This document shows, piece after piece, positions 20,663-31,978 of a DNA stretch of 64,000 nt (its first letter is position 1; the number at the start of each line of letters is the position of its first letter). Where the stretch lies: the NCBI GenBank assembly GCA_018136815.1, contig CM030937.1, positions 3,771,820-3,835,819 on the forward strand, given 5' to 3'. The stretch is from Isochrysis galbana (lineage: Eukaryota > Haptophyta > Isochrysidales > Isochrysidaceae). Below the pieces are notes generated by a model. The model was not told where the DNA came from. It saw only the letters and a list, made by a program, of their open reading frames with translations, and made no database searches. The position numbers and the translations under genes were made by a program.

Positions 20663-23600
20663 TCACAAACTGGCGTCGTGCCGCCGAAGGTCTTCAGCCA
20701 TGGCCGCAGCAAGCAGGCAAAGGATCGACCGTGCACGAGCCTCGACGATGTCTTCCCAAGTGGCGAATACGAGGCACCCCATCTTGTGGGCGCACGAAAT
20801 GGTGTATTTGGCATTCTGTTCCCGTTCAAGCTCATTTTCGCCGCTGAGAATGAGCTCTGGCCGCACACAATCATCGGCGACCGAGCGAAGAAGTTGCAAT
20901 AAGAAGACCCCATCACGAATGGCAGGATCAGAAAAGCTGCGAAGACTAGTCACACTTGTGTCACAGCGCCTCACTTGGCAGTTCGCCCAGGCAAGGACGT
21001 CAGTCTCACCCATACCGAGATCATTCAAGAATTGGCAAGCATGTGAGCGCATAAGCTGTGAGGCCATTGAGAGGATGTAGGTAGAAAGGCCATCCGCCAA
21101 ATCCTTTCCAGCGATGCCTTCCACGTGCAAACCACGCTTCTGCGCAGTAGACACGCTGCGGTTGCAATTTTGGACGCGCTCGTAAATAGACCGTGGCTGG
21201 AGCACCACTTCACTCCAAACAATGCTACCAGGCTGAAGGAAATCGAGAATCTTCAAGAAAGCCACGCCATCACGGCAGTCCTCGTAGAGACTGCTAATGT
21301 ATTCAAGCCCGAGGCCAAGGGATGCCATCCACATACGCAAAGCACGTTCCTGCAAACAAGCATTGCGATCACGGTCAATTGTAGAGAAACCGAACCAATC
21401 ACGGCAGTGAGCATGTTGTCAGAAGCCGGTGTCGGGTACAACTTACAGAAACAAATGGAGGGCTAGCCGCACCTCTCTGGCTTGCGACGGGCTACCGCGA
21501 ATAGTTCGTTTTGGAGTCGAGCTTGGTGCCGTTGCTTCTTGCAAGCCGGGGAAGGCATGGAATATGGCAGCGACGAATCCCAATAGGAGTCGAGGGCGCG
21601 GTGTAGTTATATCGCTGGCAACCACTTCAAAGAGGTCGATGCCAGCGTTTTGTGCAGCCAAACAAATCTGATTGGCCCTTTGGTCAACTGACAACGAAGT
21701 ACACAAGGCGTCGCATGAAATTTCCCAACCATGGATCTCCCGAGGCAAAACTTGATGCAGGAGCACGGATAAGGCAACGCCGTCGGCAAGGTCTGTGTGC
21801 AAATTCGAAATGCGGAACGTCTTCGCGCATGACGTGTGCCCGGGATTGGACTCGATGAAACACCGAATGTGATGATTGATCCACCGCAGAAGCACCTGGA
21901 AGTCATGCAACAAGTGGGGGATCAACAATCTGCACTAGGATCGTCGATTCGAAAGCGTGGCCGCGGTAGCTGGAGTGCGCGTCAACGCGGGCACGCACAC
22001 CTGTTCAGGACGAAATTTCGAGAAGGCTACCGAATCCTCTCCAGGAAGAAGGAGGCTGAATAGATCTGGAATTTTCGTCGTGTCGATGGGATTCAAGAGC
22101 TCGGTTCTCGTAAGATTCCACAAAAGCTGAAGCGCTGCTTGCTGGTTATCACAAGCAGCTAGCATTTGTTGTGCCGTGAGCTTCTGTACACCACAGCCCA
22201 AAGATATCGCAGCATTCAAGCACAGCGTGTGATTTTGAAGTTTTTGCTCGGTGTTGAGCGGACCATCTCGCTCGAGGTTCAACGCCCGACAGTCAAGCCC
22301 AGATGCATCAACGTGAGCCACAAATTTTGAAAAGAGGATGCCATTAGCGGCCACGGTAAATAGCTGCCCACCTTCCACGTCAAGTGGGAACAAGTGCCCA
22401 ACGTCAGGGTCAGCGCGCAAAGCCCAGCCGACATGTCGAACCAAAGCTTGGCGCTCCGAATCATCGAAGTTTGCGTCGTGCACACCTGGCCTTACTTCTT
22501 GGGCGCCACCGAGACTAGCTGCCGACGCATAAGAGTGAGGTACATGCTCAATATGTTGTCTCATTGCCAATGAGATATCTTCTCGTGTGACTCCATTCCC
22601 TTGCGGGGTATTCGGCTGCTCAGCATTTGGCGCAGTCGTGGCATATATATGCGGTGCGTCTGGGACTTGGTGACGCCCTACCAGACCGATGCCCAATCCA
22701 GAAGTAGACATGTCCGTGTTTAGCTCGTGCACTTTCGTTTCAACTCCGAAATTCCGATCAGCTGGTCGTGTTAGGCCTTTTTCGGTACCCAGTGAAGCCT
22801 TGTTGAGCACATCGACTGTGGCATGCATGCTGTCGTTCACAGGCCGTCTGAGCATGGTTGCACTCCCCACAGCAAGCGATGAGTTGATAGTCCAGTTGGG
22901 ATGAGCCGATCTGCTCATATTTGAGTGAGAGGATGCTATCGTATCTACAGTAGCCGCGGGGTCCCCGTGCCGCGAGCTGGCTGAGTTCGAAGCATCCGCA
23001 CTCTCCCCATCAATGGGACTTGTTGAAGGCTCATCGGTATCCTCAACCGCCATTGCCACCTCGGTCTTGATTCGAGCTTTGACAGGGAGGTTGGTGGCAC
23101 TGGGCTGCTGAGGTGCCTTAGCTGTTGAGGCGGGACTCTCAATCTGAGAAGATGGAGTTGCAGGATGCGACCCCCAGTCGCGAAACCATCCACCAAGCGA
23201 CGCCACATGGTCGAATATGGATTGTTCACGAGGTGCACACGCCGCATCACCATCCGGGACGTCGCCATTCGGTCTAACAACTTGCGTCGGGGCGACATCC
23301 AAGTCATGGCCGATGTTTGCAGCACCATTAAGTGCAAGTGAGGCCTCGTGAACGATCCTCTCCTCGATGCTGCATGCATTACCAGGGGCGTCTTGATGGG
23401 CAGACTTGTTCGCTCGCACTGATGGCGAGGCGGCAGAAGTCATTCCCGTCTTAAGCAGGGCAGCAGCCTGCCGGGGAGTTCGAGGGGAGTTTATGGACCA
23501 GAAGTCCGTGAAGGGTGTGGAAGCCTGTGGAGCAGCAAGCGGCATCGTAGCAAGCGGCTTTAGTGCCGGCATACGAAGGGGTGCCGTCAAGCGAGCTTCG

Positions 23601-26600
23601 CCTGCCTCACGGGAACGTAATCCTTGTGCTACGTCGAAGGCGTCTCTTGCTGGACCGACGAGAGCGCGCTCTTCAGCCTCAGATAGCCCGATTGACTCGA
23701 GCTCGGCACCAGAGTCGAGCCATGGACCCCTCAGCTTATTTGCAAGCCCCACGTCGTCGCCTGGCATGTCCACTAGGATTCCTGCAGGCGCAGACGAAGG
23801 TGTACTCGACTTGCTCGTGGGAGCCTCTGGTGCTTCGCGTGCCCGGAGAGTACGTGCAGCGAGGAGGGCGTCGCGAGCTTGACAGCTCAGCTCCATTTCC
23901 CCCTCCTCCGAGAGACCAAGATCGTCCAGCTCACATCCGAAGTCGACCCAAGGACGGATTGGAGCACTGGGAAACTTCTCATCACACTCGCTATTCCTAG
24001 TTCGCCCTGGTGTGGCGTCATTCCGACGATTAGCATGACTCGGCCTCAACTCCGGACCTTCACGAGCGCGAAGTAAGCGTGCGGCGAAGAGGGCCTCTCG
24101 TCCTTGGCGGCTCAACTTCTTCTCCTCCGCCTCAGTCATACCCACAGAGTCGAGCTCACGTCCAAAATCGATCCAAGTTCGCTTGGGCAAGCTGGGCGTC
24201 TTTTCAAAATGCTCTTCGTCAGAAACCTGCCCCTGCTCGGAACCTTGCGCTCGGTGGGGGATGCCCGGGATGAATTCGACTCCCTCGCTTTTGCCGCCAT
24301 CGGGCAATTTTTGCACTGAACTCGGCCCATTTCTCAGTTTGCTAGGCTTCGCCTCTTGTGCCTCACGCGAGCGAAGCGCGCGCGCAGCAAGAAGAGCATC
24401 GCGCCCACAGAAGCTCAATGATTTTTCTTCAGCCTCTGTCAAGCCAAGATCGTCTAGTTCACATCCGAAAGACATCCAAGGACGGTCAGGTACACTAAGT
24501 GTAGATTCAGCCCCTTCAGCTTGGTTCTTTGAATTCGCCGGCATGGAGGGCATGTGATGCCCCGGCTTATTGGGCGCATTTTCCGTCGCCTCCCGTGTAC
24601 GAAGAATGCGCGCAGCCATAAGCGCATCGCGACCTTGGGCGCTGAGCTCATTCTCTTCTGCTTCTGACAAACCGATGGAGTCAAGCTCAATCCCAAAGTC
24701 CACCATCCCGCGTCCCGGCGGCCTGCGCTCGGCCCCTTCGCGACAGATACTGCCAAGATCGGGCGGCGTGCTGCGACGTGTCGCATGGCTTGGCACAGCT
24801 TCGGGTTTTTCTCGGGCGCGCAGGATCCGTGCAGCAACGATAGCGTCGCGACCTTGGCCACTGAGTGCTCGCTCTTCTTCCTCGTGCAAGCCGATCAAGT
24901 CGAGCTCACGTCCGAAGTCAATCCAAGGATGATGAGGCACGTTGGGTGCAGTCTCGCTGCCTTCAGTCTTGTTGATATTGAGAGAGAGAGGCATTGCCCG
25001 GGGGCCGGTTGTCCTGCTCGGCTTTGCCTCAGCCGCCTCCCGCATGCGCAGCGCTCGCGCGGCAATGAGTGCGTCGCGGCCCTGGCTGCTGAGCGCCTTC
25101 TCGTCGCTCACCGATAGCCCTACGGAGTCGAGCTCGAGCCCAAAGTCGACCCAAGGGCGCCGTGGCTTGCTCGGTTTGGACTCGGCACATTCCTCGACGT
25201 CGGTGCTTCCGGGCGCGAGCATTGCGCTTCGACGATCTGACGTGCTCAGCTTGGCCTCGGCCGCCTCTCTCTCACGTAGCGCTCGCGCGGCAATGAGTGC
25301 GTCGCGGCCCTGGCTGCTGAGCGCCTTCTCGTCGCTCTCCGATAGCCCTACGGAGTCGAGCTCGAGCCCAAAGTCGATCCATGGGTGATGAAGCTTGCTC
25401 GGTTTGGACTCGGCACATTCCTCGACGTCTGTGCTTCCGGGCGCGAGCTTTGCGTCATGACGATCTGAAGTGCTCAGCTTGGCCTCGGCCTCCTCCCGCA
25501 TGCGCAGCGCTCGCGCGGCAATGAGTGCGTCGCGGCCCTGGCTGCTGAGCGCCTTCTCGTCGCTCTCCGATAGCCCTACGGAGTCGAGCTCGAGCCCAAA
25601 GTCGACCCAAGGGCGCCGTGGCTTGCTCGGTTTGGACTCGGCACATTCCTCGACGTCGGTGCTTGCGGGCGCGAGCATCGCGCCGCGACGTTCCGACGTG
25701 CTCAGCTTGGCCTCGGCCTCCTCCCGCATGCGCATCGCTCGAGCGGCAATGAGTGCATCGCGGCCTTGGCTGCTGAGCGCCTTCTCGTCGCTCTCCGATA
25801 GCCCTACGGAGTCGAGCTCGAGTCCAAAGTCGACCCAAGGGCGCCGTGGCTTGCTCGGTTTGGACTCGGCACATTCCTCGACGTCGGTGCTTCCGGGCGC
25901 GAGCATCGCGCCGCGACGTTCCGACGTGCTCGGCTTGGCCTCGGTCGCCTCTCTCTCACGTAGCCCTCGCGCGGCAATGAGTGCGTCGCGGCCTTGGCTG
26001 CTGAGCGCCTTCTCGTCACTCTCCGATAGCCCTACGGAGTCGAGCTCGAGCCCAAAGTCGATCCATGGGTGATGAAGCTTGCTCGGTTTGGACTCGGCAC
26101 ATTCCTGGACGTCTGTGCTTCCGGGCGCGAGCTTTGCGTCATGACGATCCGACGTGCTCGGCTTGGCCTCGGTCGCCTCTCGCGCAAGCAGCACGCGCGC
26201 GGCGATAAGCGCGTCGCGGCCCTTGCTGCTCAGGGCGCTCTCGTTCTGCTCTGATAGGCCAACGTTATCCAATTGAATCCCGAAGTCGATCCACGGTCGG
26301 CAGGTCTCGCTCGTCGAGGTCTCCCTATGCTCGGTCTCATCGATGCTCCCCAACGTGGGTGCTGCACGCCTTTCACCGATATATTTGCTCGGTATAGCTT
26401 CTTTTTGCTCACGCAAACGAAGCGCGCGAGCGGCAACAAGCGCGTCACGGCCCTCCCTGCTGAGCTGCCTCTCGTCCGCCTCCGATAAGCCGATCGAATC
26501 CAATTCCCAACCAAATGCAAGCCACGATCGATCGGCTTTGCCTAGCACAGCTTCTCGGCATTCACTATAATTGGCGCTGACAAACTTTGTCGCAGCGCCC

Positions 26601-29600
26601 AGGTCGCGCTTTGGCACGCTGAGGGACGCCTCTGTACTTTCCTGTCTTCGCATGGCGCGTGCGGCAACCATTGCATCCCGAGTCTGACTGCTCAAGCCTT
26701 CCTCGTCCGCTTCCGACAAGCCCACTAGATCAAGCTCAAAGCCCATCTCTAGCCAACGATGAGCAGGGCTGCTAAGAGCGGCCTCGAGGCCCTCCTTGCA
26801 GCCAGTGGTGAGTGACTTGGGCATCGTTGCAAAGCTCCGAGAGGACTCGCTCACCTTGGCCTCCGCGCCTTCACGCAGGCGAAGGCATCGTGCAGCTACA
26901 AGTGCATCGCGACCGCTACTGCTCAGCTGTAATTCTTCGGACTCCGTTAGGCCAATGGAATCCAAGTGCAACCCAAAGGCGACCCAGGGACGGCTGGCTT
27001 CGCTGGGCGATGCCTCGTTTTCCTTGCTTCCACCATAACTAGAGAATCCGACGTCCAATTTCCCACAACGGTCCGACTTGCTCGGCGTAGCCTCAGAATT
27101 TTCGCGTGCCCGGAGGGCACGTGCGAGAATGAGCGCATCCCGCCCCTGGCAACTGAGCTTTTTCTCGTCGGCTTCTGATAGGCCAACAGAAGAAAGTTCG
27201 AGTCCAAGCTTGACCCAAGGGCGATTTAAGCTGCCCGGGTGTGTTTCGGAGCCCTCGGAAACAAGGGCTTGCATATGTGTTCCGAACGGCTTGCGCGCGA
27301 ATTTGCTGGGTGCAGCCTCGAAGCCCTCTGCCTTTGTCCCGCCCGCGAGGTCGGGGAACGGCCCCTGCACACGATTCGATCGGCTGGGCGCCGACTCGTT
27401 CCGTTCACGAGCCAGGAGAGCGCGCGCTGCAATGCGGGCATCGCGCCCTTGGACGCTGAGCTTCCGTTCTTCGTCTTCACTTAAGCCAACGCAATGTAGA
27501 TCAAATCCGAATTCAAGCCATTCGCGATGTGGCTTGCTCGCAACGCTCTCCGCAACCTCGGCCAGATTCAAGCGACCACGAAGCACTCTCGCGAGAGCCA
27601 TAGCATCGCGTGAGAATGTGCTCAATTCACGCTCTTCATCTTCACCAAGAGCACATCCGTGGAGGTGTGCTCCGAAGTCAGCCCAACGCCGATTCTGCCG
27701 GCTGGTTAATTTCTCGACACCTTCTTGCCCAACCACGAAACCTCGCATCGAACACGCTCGTGCAGCCTGAAGTGCACTCCGCGCGAAACTACTTAGAGAT
27801 TGCTCCTCGTCCTCGTTGAGGCCTGCAGCGAGCAACTCAAAGCCGAATTCGATCCACTGGCGATTCGCAGTGCTCAAGCCCGATTCACCGTTTTCTTCCA
27901 GATCCAATCCACCACGCGCACGTAGAGCGCGTGCTGCAATGATGGCATCTCTCGCAAAGCTACTCAGTGAGAGCTCGTCGTCCTCGTCAAGGCCCAGGGC
28001 ATCAAGCTGGAGTCCGAAATCCATCCATTCACGTTTGGCTTTGCTGAGCTTTGCCTCAGAGCTCTCCTGCAGGGTGAGCGCGCCACGAGCGCGTAGAGCT
28101 CGTACGACGCAAAGCGAGTCTTGTGCGAAGCTGCTCAGTGCCTGCTCATCGTGTTCAGTCAAGCTTGCGTCATCCAGTTGGAGCCCGAAGTCTACCCATC
28201 GATCGGTGCACTTGACGATAGGCTGCTCGAATTCGCCTGCGGCCGCTGTATTGCCTCGAGCACGTAGGACACGCGCTGCAACCAAAGCATCTCGACCTTG
28301 AATACTCAGGGTCTTCTCCTCGCCCTCAAAAAGGCCAACGGCATCAAGTTCCATACCAAACTCAACCCATGGGCGACTTGCCTTGCTCAGCGATGCTTCC
28401 TCGCCTTCTCTCAGCCCCATAGCCACGTGAGCTCGAGCTCCTCGCGCAGCAGCAAGCGCGTCCCTTGCGAAGGTACTTAGCTCCTTCTCTGCCGCTTCTG
28501 TCATGCCGATGGAGTCGAGTTCCTGTGCAAACTCTAGCCATCGATAGCCTGCAGTAGCTGCAGCTGCGTCCATGAGTCCTCCTGCGGCGACTTCTGCCCT
28601 TGCCTCGTTCAAAGCATCTCGACCTCGGGCACTCAACTTCACTTCGTCGGCAAACGAAAGCTGGGCTGATGCAAGGGCAACACCAAGCTCACGCCACATG
28701 ACTGTCTCTGTGTCATTGGTGTCTGTCGCCATTTTAGACATCCTTGACACACGGCTGCTCCTCGCACTGAGATCGGGATTTAGTCGAGCGCTCATAGTTT
28801 CGGTACGCTGGAGCGTCGGTCCGACACGACTGAGCCGTAGAGGCTTGATCGCGTCCTGTGATGATGCCAGTGGTGAAAGTGGCTCGTCCAGCATCTTGGG
28901 CTGCAATCGAGCCTCGTCCTTACGACCACGCGCCCGTGCAACGCGAGCCGCAACTAGGGCATCTCGCCCACGAGGCGTGAGTTGATTTGCTTGTCCACCA
29001 CTCAGCTGCAGATGGAGAAGCTCGCGACCTAGGTCAAGTTTGAAGGGCTTGGGGGCGGCACACGTCTGTATTTGCATCTCACCTCGAGCGCACACTCGTT
29101 CTCTTTGATCTCCACGAAGCGACAAATCGAGCGAATTCACCAGCCGCTGCCGAACATCCTCAGAGTCCCGCTCTTCGCCATCTTCTTGCTTTGTTGAGTC
29201 CCCTCGTCGTGCATATGCAATGCGAGCGGCGACAAGTGCTTCGCGCGCGCCCAGACTAAGATTTTTCTGCTGCTCCTCGCTGAGGTCGAGGCGAAGGAGC
29301 TCGAGACCGGCATCGACACTCGCAACTTGACAAGTGGCACCGCCTTGCACATCAGAATCTGCATGAAGAGGATCTGGATCATTGCCTGCAACTCTTGAGG
29401 TCATGTCTGGATTGAGACGAGCGCTCATCGTTTCCGAATGCTGTAGCTGTGGCACAACACCATCCAGCTGTAGTGGCTTCACTGCTGGATGCTGTGCTGC
29501 CACCGAAGCATTGTTCACCAATGATAATTTCATGTGGGTCTGATGGTTTCTTCCCCTTGCCCTTGCCACTCGTGCAGCCACGAGCGCGTCTCGACCTCGC

Positions 29601-30265
29601 GGTGTCAGCTGATTAGCCTGCCCATCGCTCAACTTCAGCTGGAGGAGTTCATGGCCCAAATCCAGCTTGAACGGTAATGGAGCCTTGAGTTGCTGTGCCT
29701 GCAATTCCCTAAGAGCATGAAATCGATCTTCTTGGTCACCCCGCAACGAAAGATCCAAGGAATGCAACGTAATGTCCTGGTGAGCTGGCGTTCCGGACGA
29801 CGTGCCTACATCGGAGCCGCCGTCCATGTATCGTTCCGCTGCGCCGCGACGTGCCCGTGCCACTCGGGCAGCCACGAGCGCCTCACGCGCATCAATGCTA
29901 AGTGCTCGCTCTTGTTCAACGGTAAGACCCAGGCGAAGAAGCTCAAGGCCCGTCTCGACATGATCCACATTGGCCTCGGAGTGTTCACGACGACCAGTCA
30001 CGTCCGGGTTCAATCGTGCGCTCATCGTCTCAGAGCGCTCGAGAGTGGCAGGTGCCGCCGACAACTGGAGAGGTGTAATGGCCGGCATCGAAGGGGTGGG
30101 AACGCCTCCACTGGTGGCAGCTAGCCCATTTCCTGCCGAGAGCGACGAGGAGGAAACCTGCTTCGCCGGGGGCAGTGCTGAGCCTTGCCGTACCACCCCT
30201 TCGGCCTCCGGCGACACCTTCTCCGGCGCTGGCCCCCCCTTTTTCTTGAAGAGAGTCTTGAGCAT
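20663..30265 (-). CDS. Giant fimbrin/plastin-like protein: 28 novel repeats plus four CH domains
   Basis: Three exons: 30265-22001, 21895-21473 and 21349-20663, about 3,124 residues. The introns are 105 nt (21896-22000) and 123 nt (21350-21472). Both are GT-AG, and both junctions restore fimbrin-like text: FRPEQ+VLLRWINHHI between CH1 and CH2, and SQARE+ERALRMWMASLG at CH3. Four calponin-homology domains in fimbrin order occupy about residues 2605-3124, including a GIAGKDLADG motif in CH3 and NAKYTISCAHKMG in CH4. Fimbrins cross-link actin filaments. Here no EF-hands are visible; instead residues of about 70-2250 carry 28 units with consensus ELDSVGLSE.DE..LS.QGR followed by DAL.AAR.LR.RE. 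Near the N-terminus a short motif ETMSARLNPD occurs three times. Five central units are near-identical. The function of the repeats is unknown. Confidence 0.85.
25040..26110 (-). repeat. Five near-identical 228-bp tandem units inside the plastin-like gene
   Basis: The word TACGGAGTCGAGCTCGAG recurs at 25121, 25349, 25577, 25805 and 26033, exactly 228 bp (76 codons) apart each time. The units differ mainly at a few positions (RRG/RHD, LRM/LRE, PRRPW/LHHPW). Flanking units in the same gene are far more diverged, so this block has been recently duplicated or homogenised. Confidence 0.95.
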
Positions 30266-30559
30266 TCCGGCCGGAGCGCTCCCCCCACCGTTGCGACGCT
30301 CCGCGCGCTCTGGTTCTCCGTTTCTGGGCGAGAGAAAGCGAGCGCGGGTCGCGCGCCATCAGAAACCGGCGGTGAGGCAAAGCGTGGGACCCCAGGAGGG
30401 GCCTTTCTTTTTTCTCTTGGTATGATAGACAGTGAGCTTTAGTTTACGCAAGTGAACGCCAACGGAGCAGCGAGGCGCGAAGACCGGAGAAAAGAAAACG
30501 GTGGGCCCACACCCCCTTCTTTGCTCGTCGCCGCGCGCCGCTCGCCCCGCTCCAACACA
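30266..30559. promoter_or_regulatory. Short divergent intergenic region
   Basis: About 0.3 kb between the start of the plastin-like gene on the minus strand and a coding-like region on the plus strand. A bidirectional promoter is plausible from position only; no defined motif was seen. Confidence 0.3.
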
Positions 30560-30906
30560 CACACACCACAGCCCACATCGCTATGTCGACCCCCAGCCCA
30601 GCTTGCGCCCACCGACGCCACCGCCGCCGACGACTCGCCTTTGCTCGTCGAGGCGACTGACGCGGCGGCGCCGGCGGACAGCGAACCGGCGCACGGGGCG
30701 ACGGGGTACGAGTTCTTCGTGCCTGACGATGCGTACGACGGGCTAGACGAGGCCCGGGCCGGCCTCCTGGCGGGCGAGCCGCCCGACCTGGTGGCTGGTG
30801 GCTGGTGGGCGCGCTGCTCCTCCTGGGCGATGATCGCCGCGCCCGCTGGGGCTTCGTCAAAGGGCTCGGCCTGGGCGGCTACGGTCTGGTTCCCCTTGGG
30901 GGCTAG
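30560..30906 (+). pseudogene. Small hypothetical protein, frame broken at a (CTGGTGG)3 repeat
   Basis: The upstream frame reads TDATAADDSPLLVEATDA, then GATGYEFFVPDDAYDGLDEA and a GEPPDL. At about 30789-30809 the heptamer CTGGTGG is repeated three times. After it, coding-like text continues in another frame as LVGALLLLGDDRRARWGF and GLGLGGYGLVPLGG to a TAG at 30906. A single heptamer would keep the frame open across the junction. No in-frame ATG is certain; ATG 30583 is in a different frame. The family is not recognised. It may be a pseudogene, a strain variant or an assembly error. Confidence 0.4.
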
Positions 30907-30922
30907 AACGCTAAGCGCCAAA

Positions 30923-31059
30923 GTCGCGTTCCGTCAAAAGAGGGCCATGTGATAGTTTTGTTTTCACTCCGACTGTTATGTTAGTACATGCACAAGGACG
31001 CGGCGCGTGCGCATAGCAGCTAAGCAGGCTGAGTTTTCATCTTCTTCGTCTTTTTCTCA
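30923..31059 (-). repeat. R3 repeat with a 33-bp block shared with 50924-50956
   Basis: GTCGCGTTCCGTCAAAAG at 30923 is the R3 core. Farther on, 31027-31059 is identical over 33 bp to 50924-50956. Read on the minus strand both encode KKTKKMKTQPA and a stop. The LINE leader word AACTAAGTTTATACTTGGT follows at 31057. Confidence 0.7.
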
Positions 31060-31565
31060 ACTAAGTTTATACTTGGTCGCCATGGAGCGCACCGCCGCGA
31101 CTCCTCTCTCTTTCGGCCCCCCCGCCGAGGGCGCCCCCCCAGTACCCATGGAGCAGTCGCTGGCGAAGCGACCGCGTCCGCCCGCGGAGGCCGAGCAGGT
31201 GAGTGCGACTCGCGTCGCGCCACACGGCCCGTGGCCTCGGCCACGCCACCCTCAGCAGCCATGCTGGCCCCCCCCATGGGAGACAGCAGGCTGTGGACCC
31301 CACCCGGCCTACACCTACACCTACACCAGACGAGACACAACAATCCTCCAACAGGCATGCCTTATGGCAGGGGCCTCACCCACCCTGGAGACGGCCGCGC
31401 CGCCTCGGCAGCGCGGCCCGAGACCGGGTGGCCCTTATGGGCACATTCCTCATGCAACAACAGATGCGCACAACACCAGAGGACTGACACACAAACGCAC
31501 ACCATGGCGAGACACCCCCGGGCCTACACAAGGAAGGGAACCAAGGAGAAGGATAGTACATATAT
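31057..31565 (+). repeat. LINE-leader-linked segment with a short open frame
   Basis: Begins with the LINE leader AACTAAGTTTATACTTGGT and an ATG at 31081 opening MERTAATPLSFGPP, up to CAG/GTGAGT at 31198, which looks like a splice donor. Downstream is proline- and threonine-rich low-complexity text. Whether this is a host first exon captured by the repeat or a LINE leader product is unclear. Confidence 0.35.
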
Positions 31566-31978
31566 CAAAAAAAAACCTTTTAATATTCTTACCGCACTCG
31601 CGGCGAATGGAACCACTACCTACTACACGTAGTACGTAGCATACTTTCTACACCCCCATTCCCCCGGCCCTTCTCCCCCCGCCATCAGGCGGCTCCCCTC
31701 GTACACTACTAGGGGGATAGGGGTAAAGGGCTTAGATATGGTCCGGTGGCCCGCGCCTCCCCCCGGTGATCTTTCCCCCCCTTCCTCCTGTGTCTCCGAG
31801 TGGGCGGCCGACTCTGTCCCGACTTATCCTGTAAACAGGAGCGGGACTTACCGATTTTCCGGTGGGCGGAGCTCTCGCTCCGCCCCCCCCCTTCTCCGCG
31901 CTCTCTCTCCCCTCTCCTGCGGCACGCGCGATGGCGCGCCTGCGGCAGGCCTCCAGCTGCCCTCTGGCGGCCCCTGGA
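31566..31978 (-). mobile_element. R5 SINE-like element sharing the LINE 3' tail
   Basis: On the + strand: nine A, then CCTTTTAATATTCTTACCGC, continuing to a GC-rich block with GCGATGGCGCGCCTGCGGC. Matching copies in the other orientation are at 52486-52885 and 61895-62205. All share a TTTACAGGATAAGTCGGG-type segment and no long ORF. The end is the same as that of the LINEs, so it probably moves with LINE enzymes. It appears to have inserted into the 3' UTR of the neighbouring LINE copy. Confidence 0.7.

Noticed and set aside
22279-29988. Numerous Ser/Arg-rich plus-strand ORFs of 60-230 residues
   Set aside because: They are antisense frames of the repeat region of the plastin-like gene and repeat with the same period.
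30439-30921. Minus-strand Ala/Ser-rich ORFs opposite the small hypothetical gene
   Set aside because: Start codon would be TTG, composition is a shadow of the plus-strand coding-like text, and no domain is seen.
31898-31960. Mini-intron GTAAGT...TTTACAG in R5 elements
   Set aside because: Only about 25 nt separate the two words, too short for splicing compared with the 71-156 nt introns placed here.
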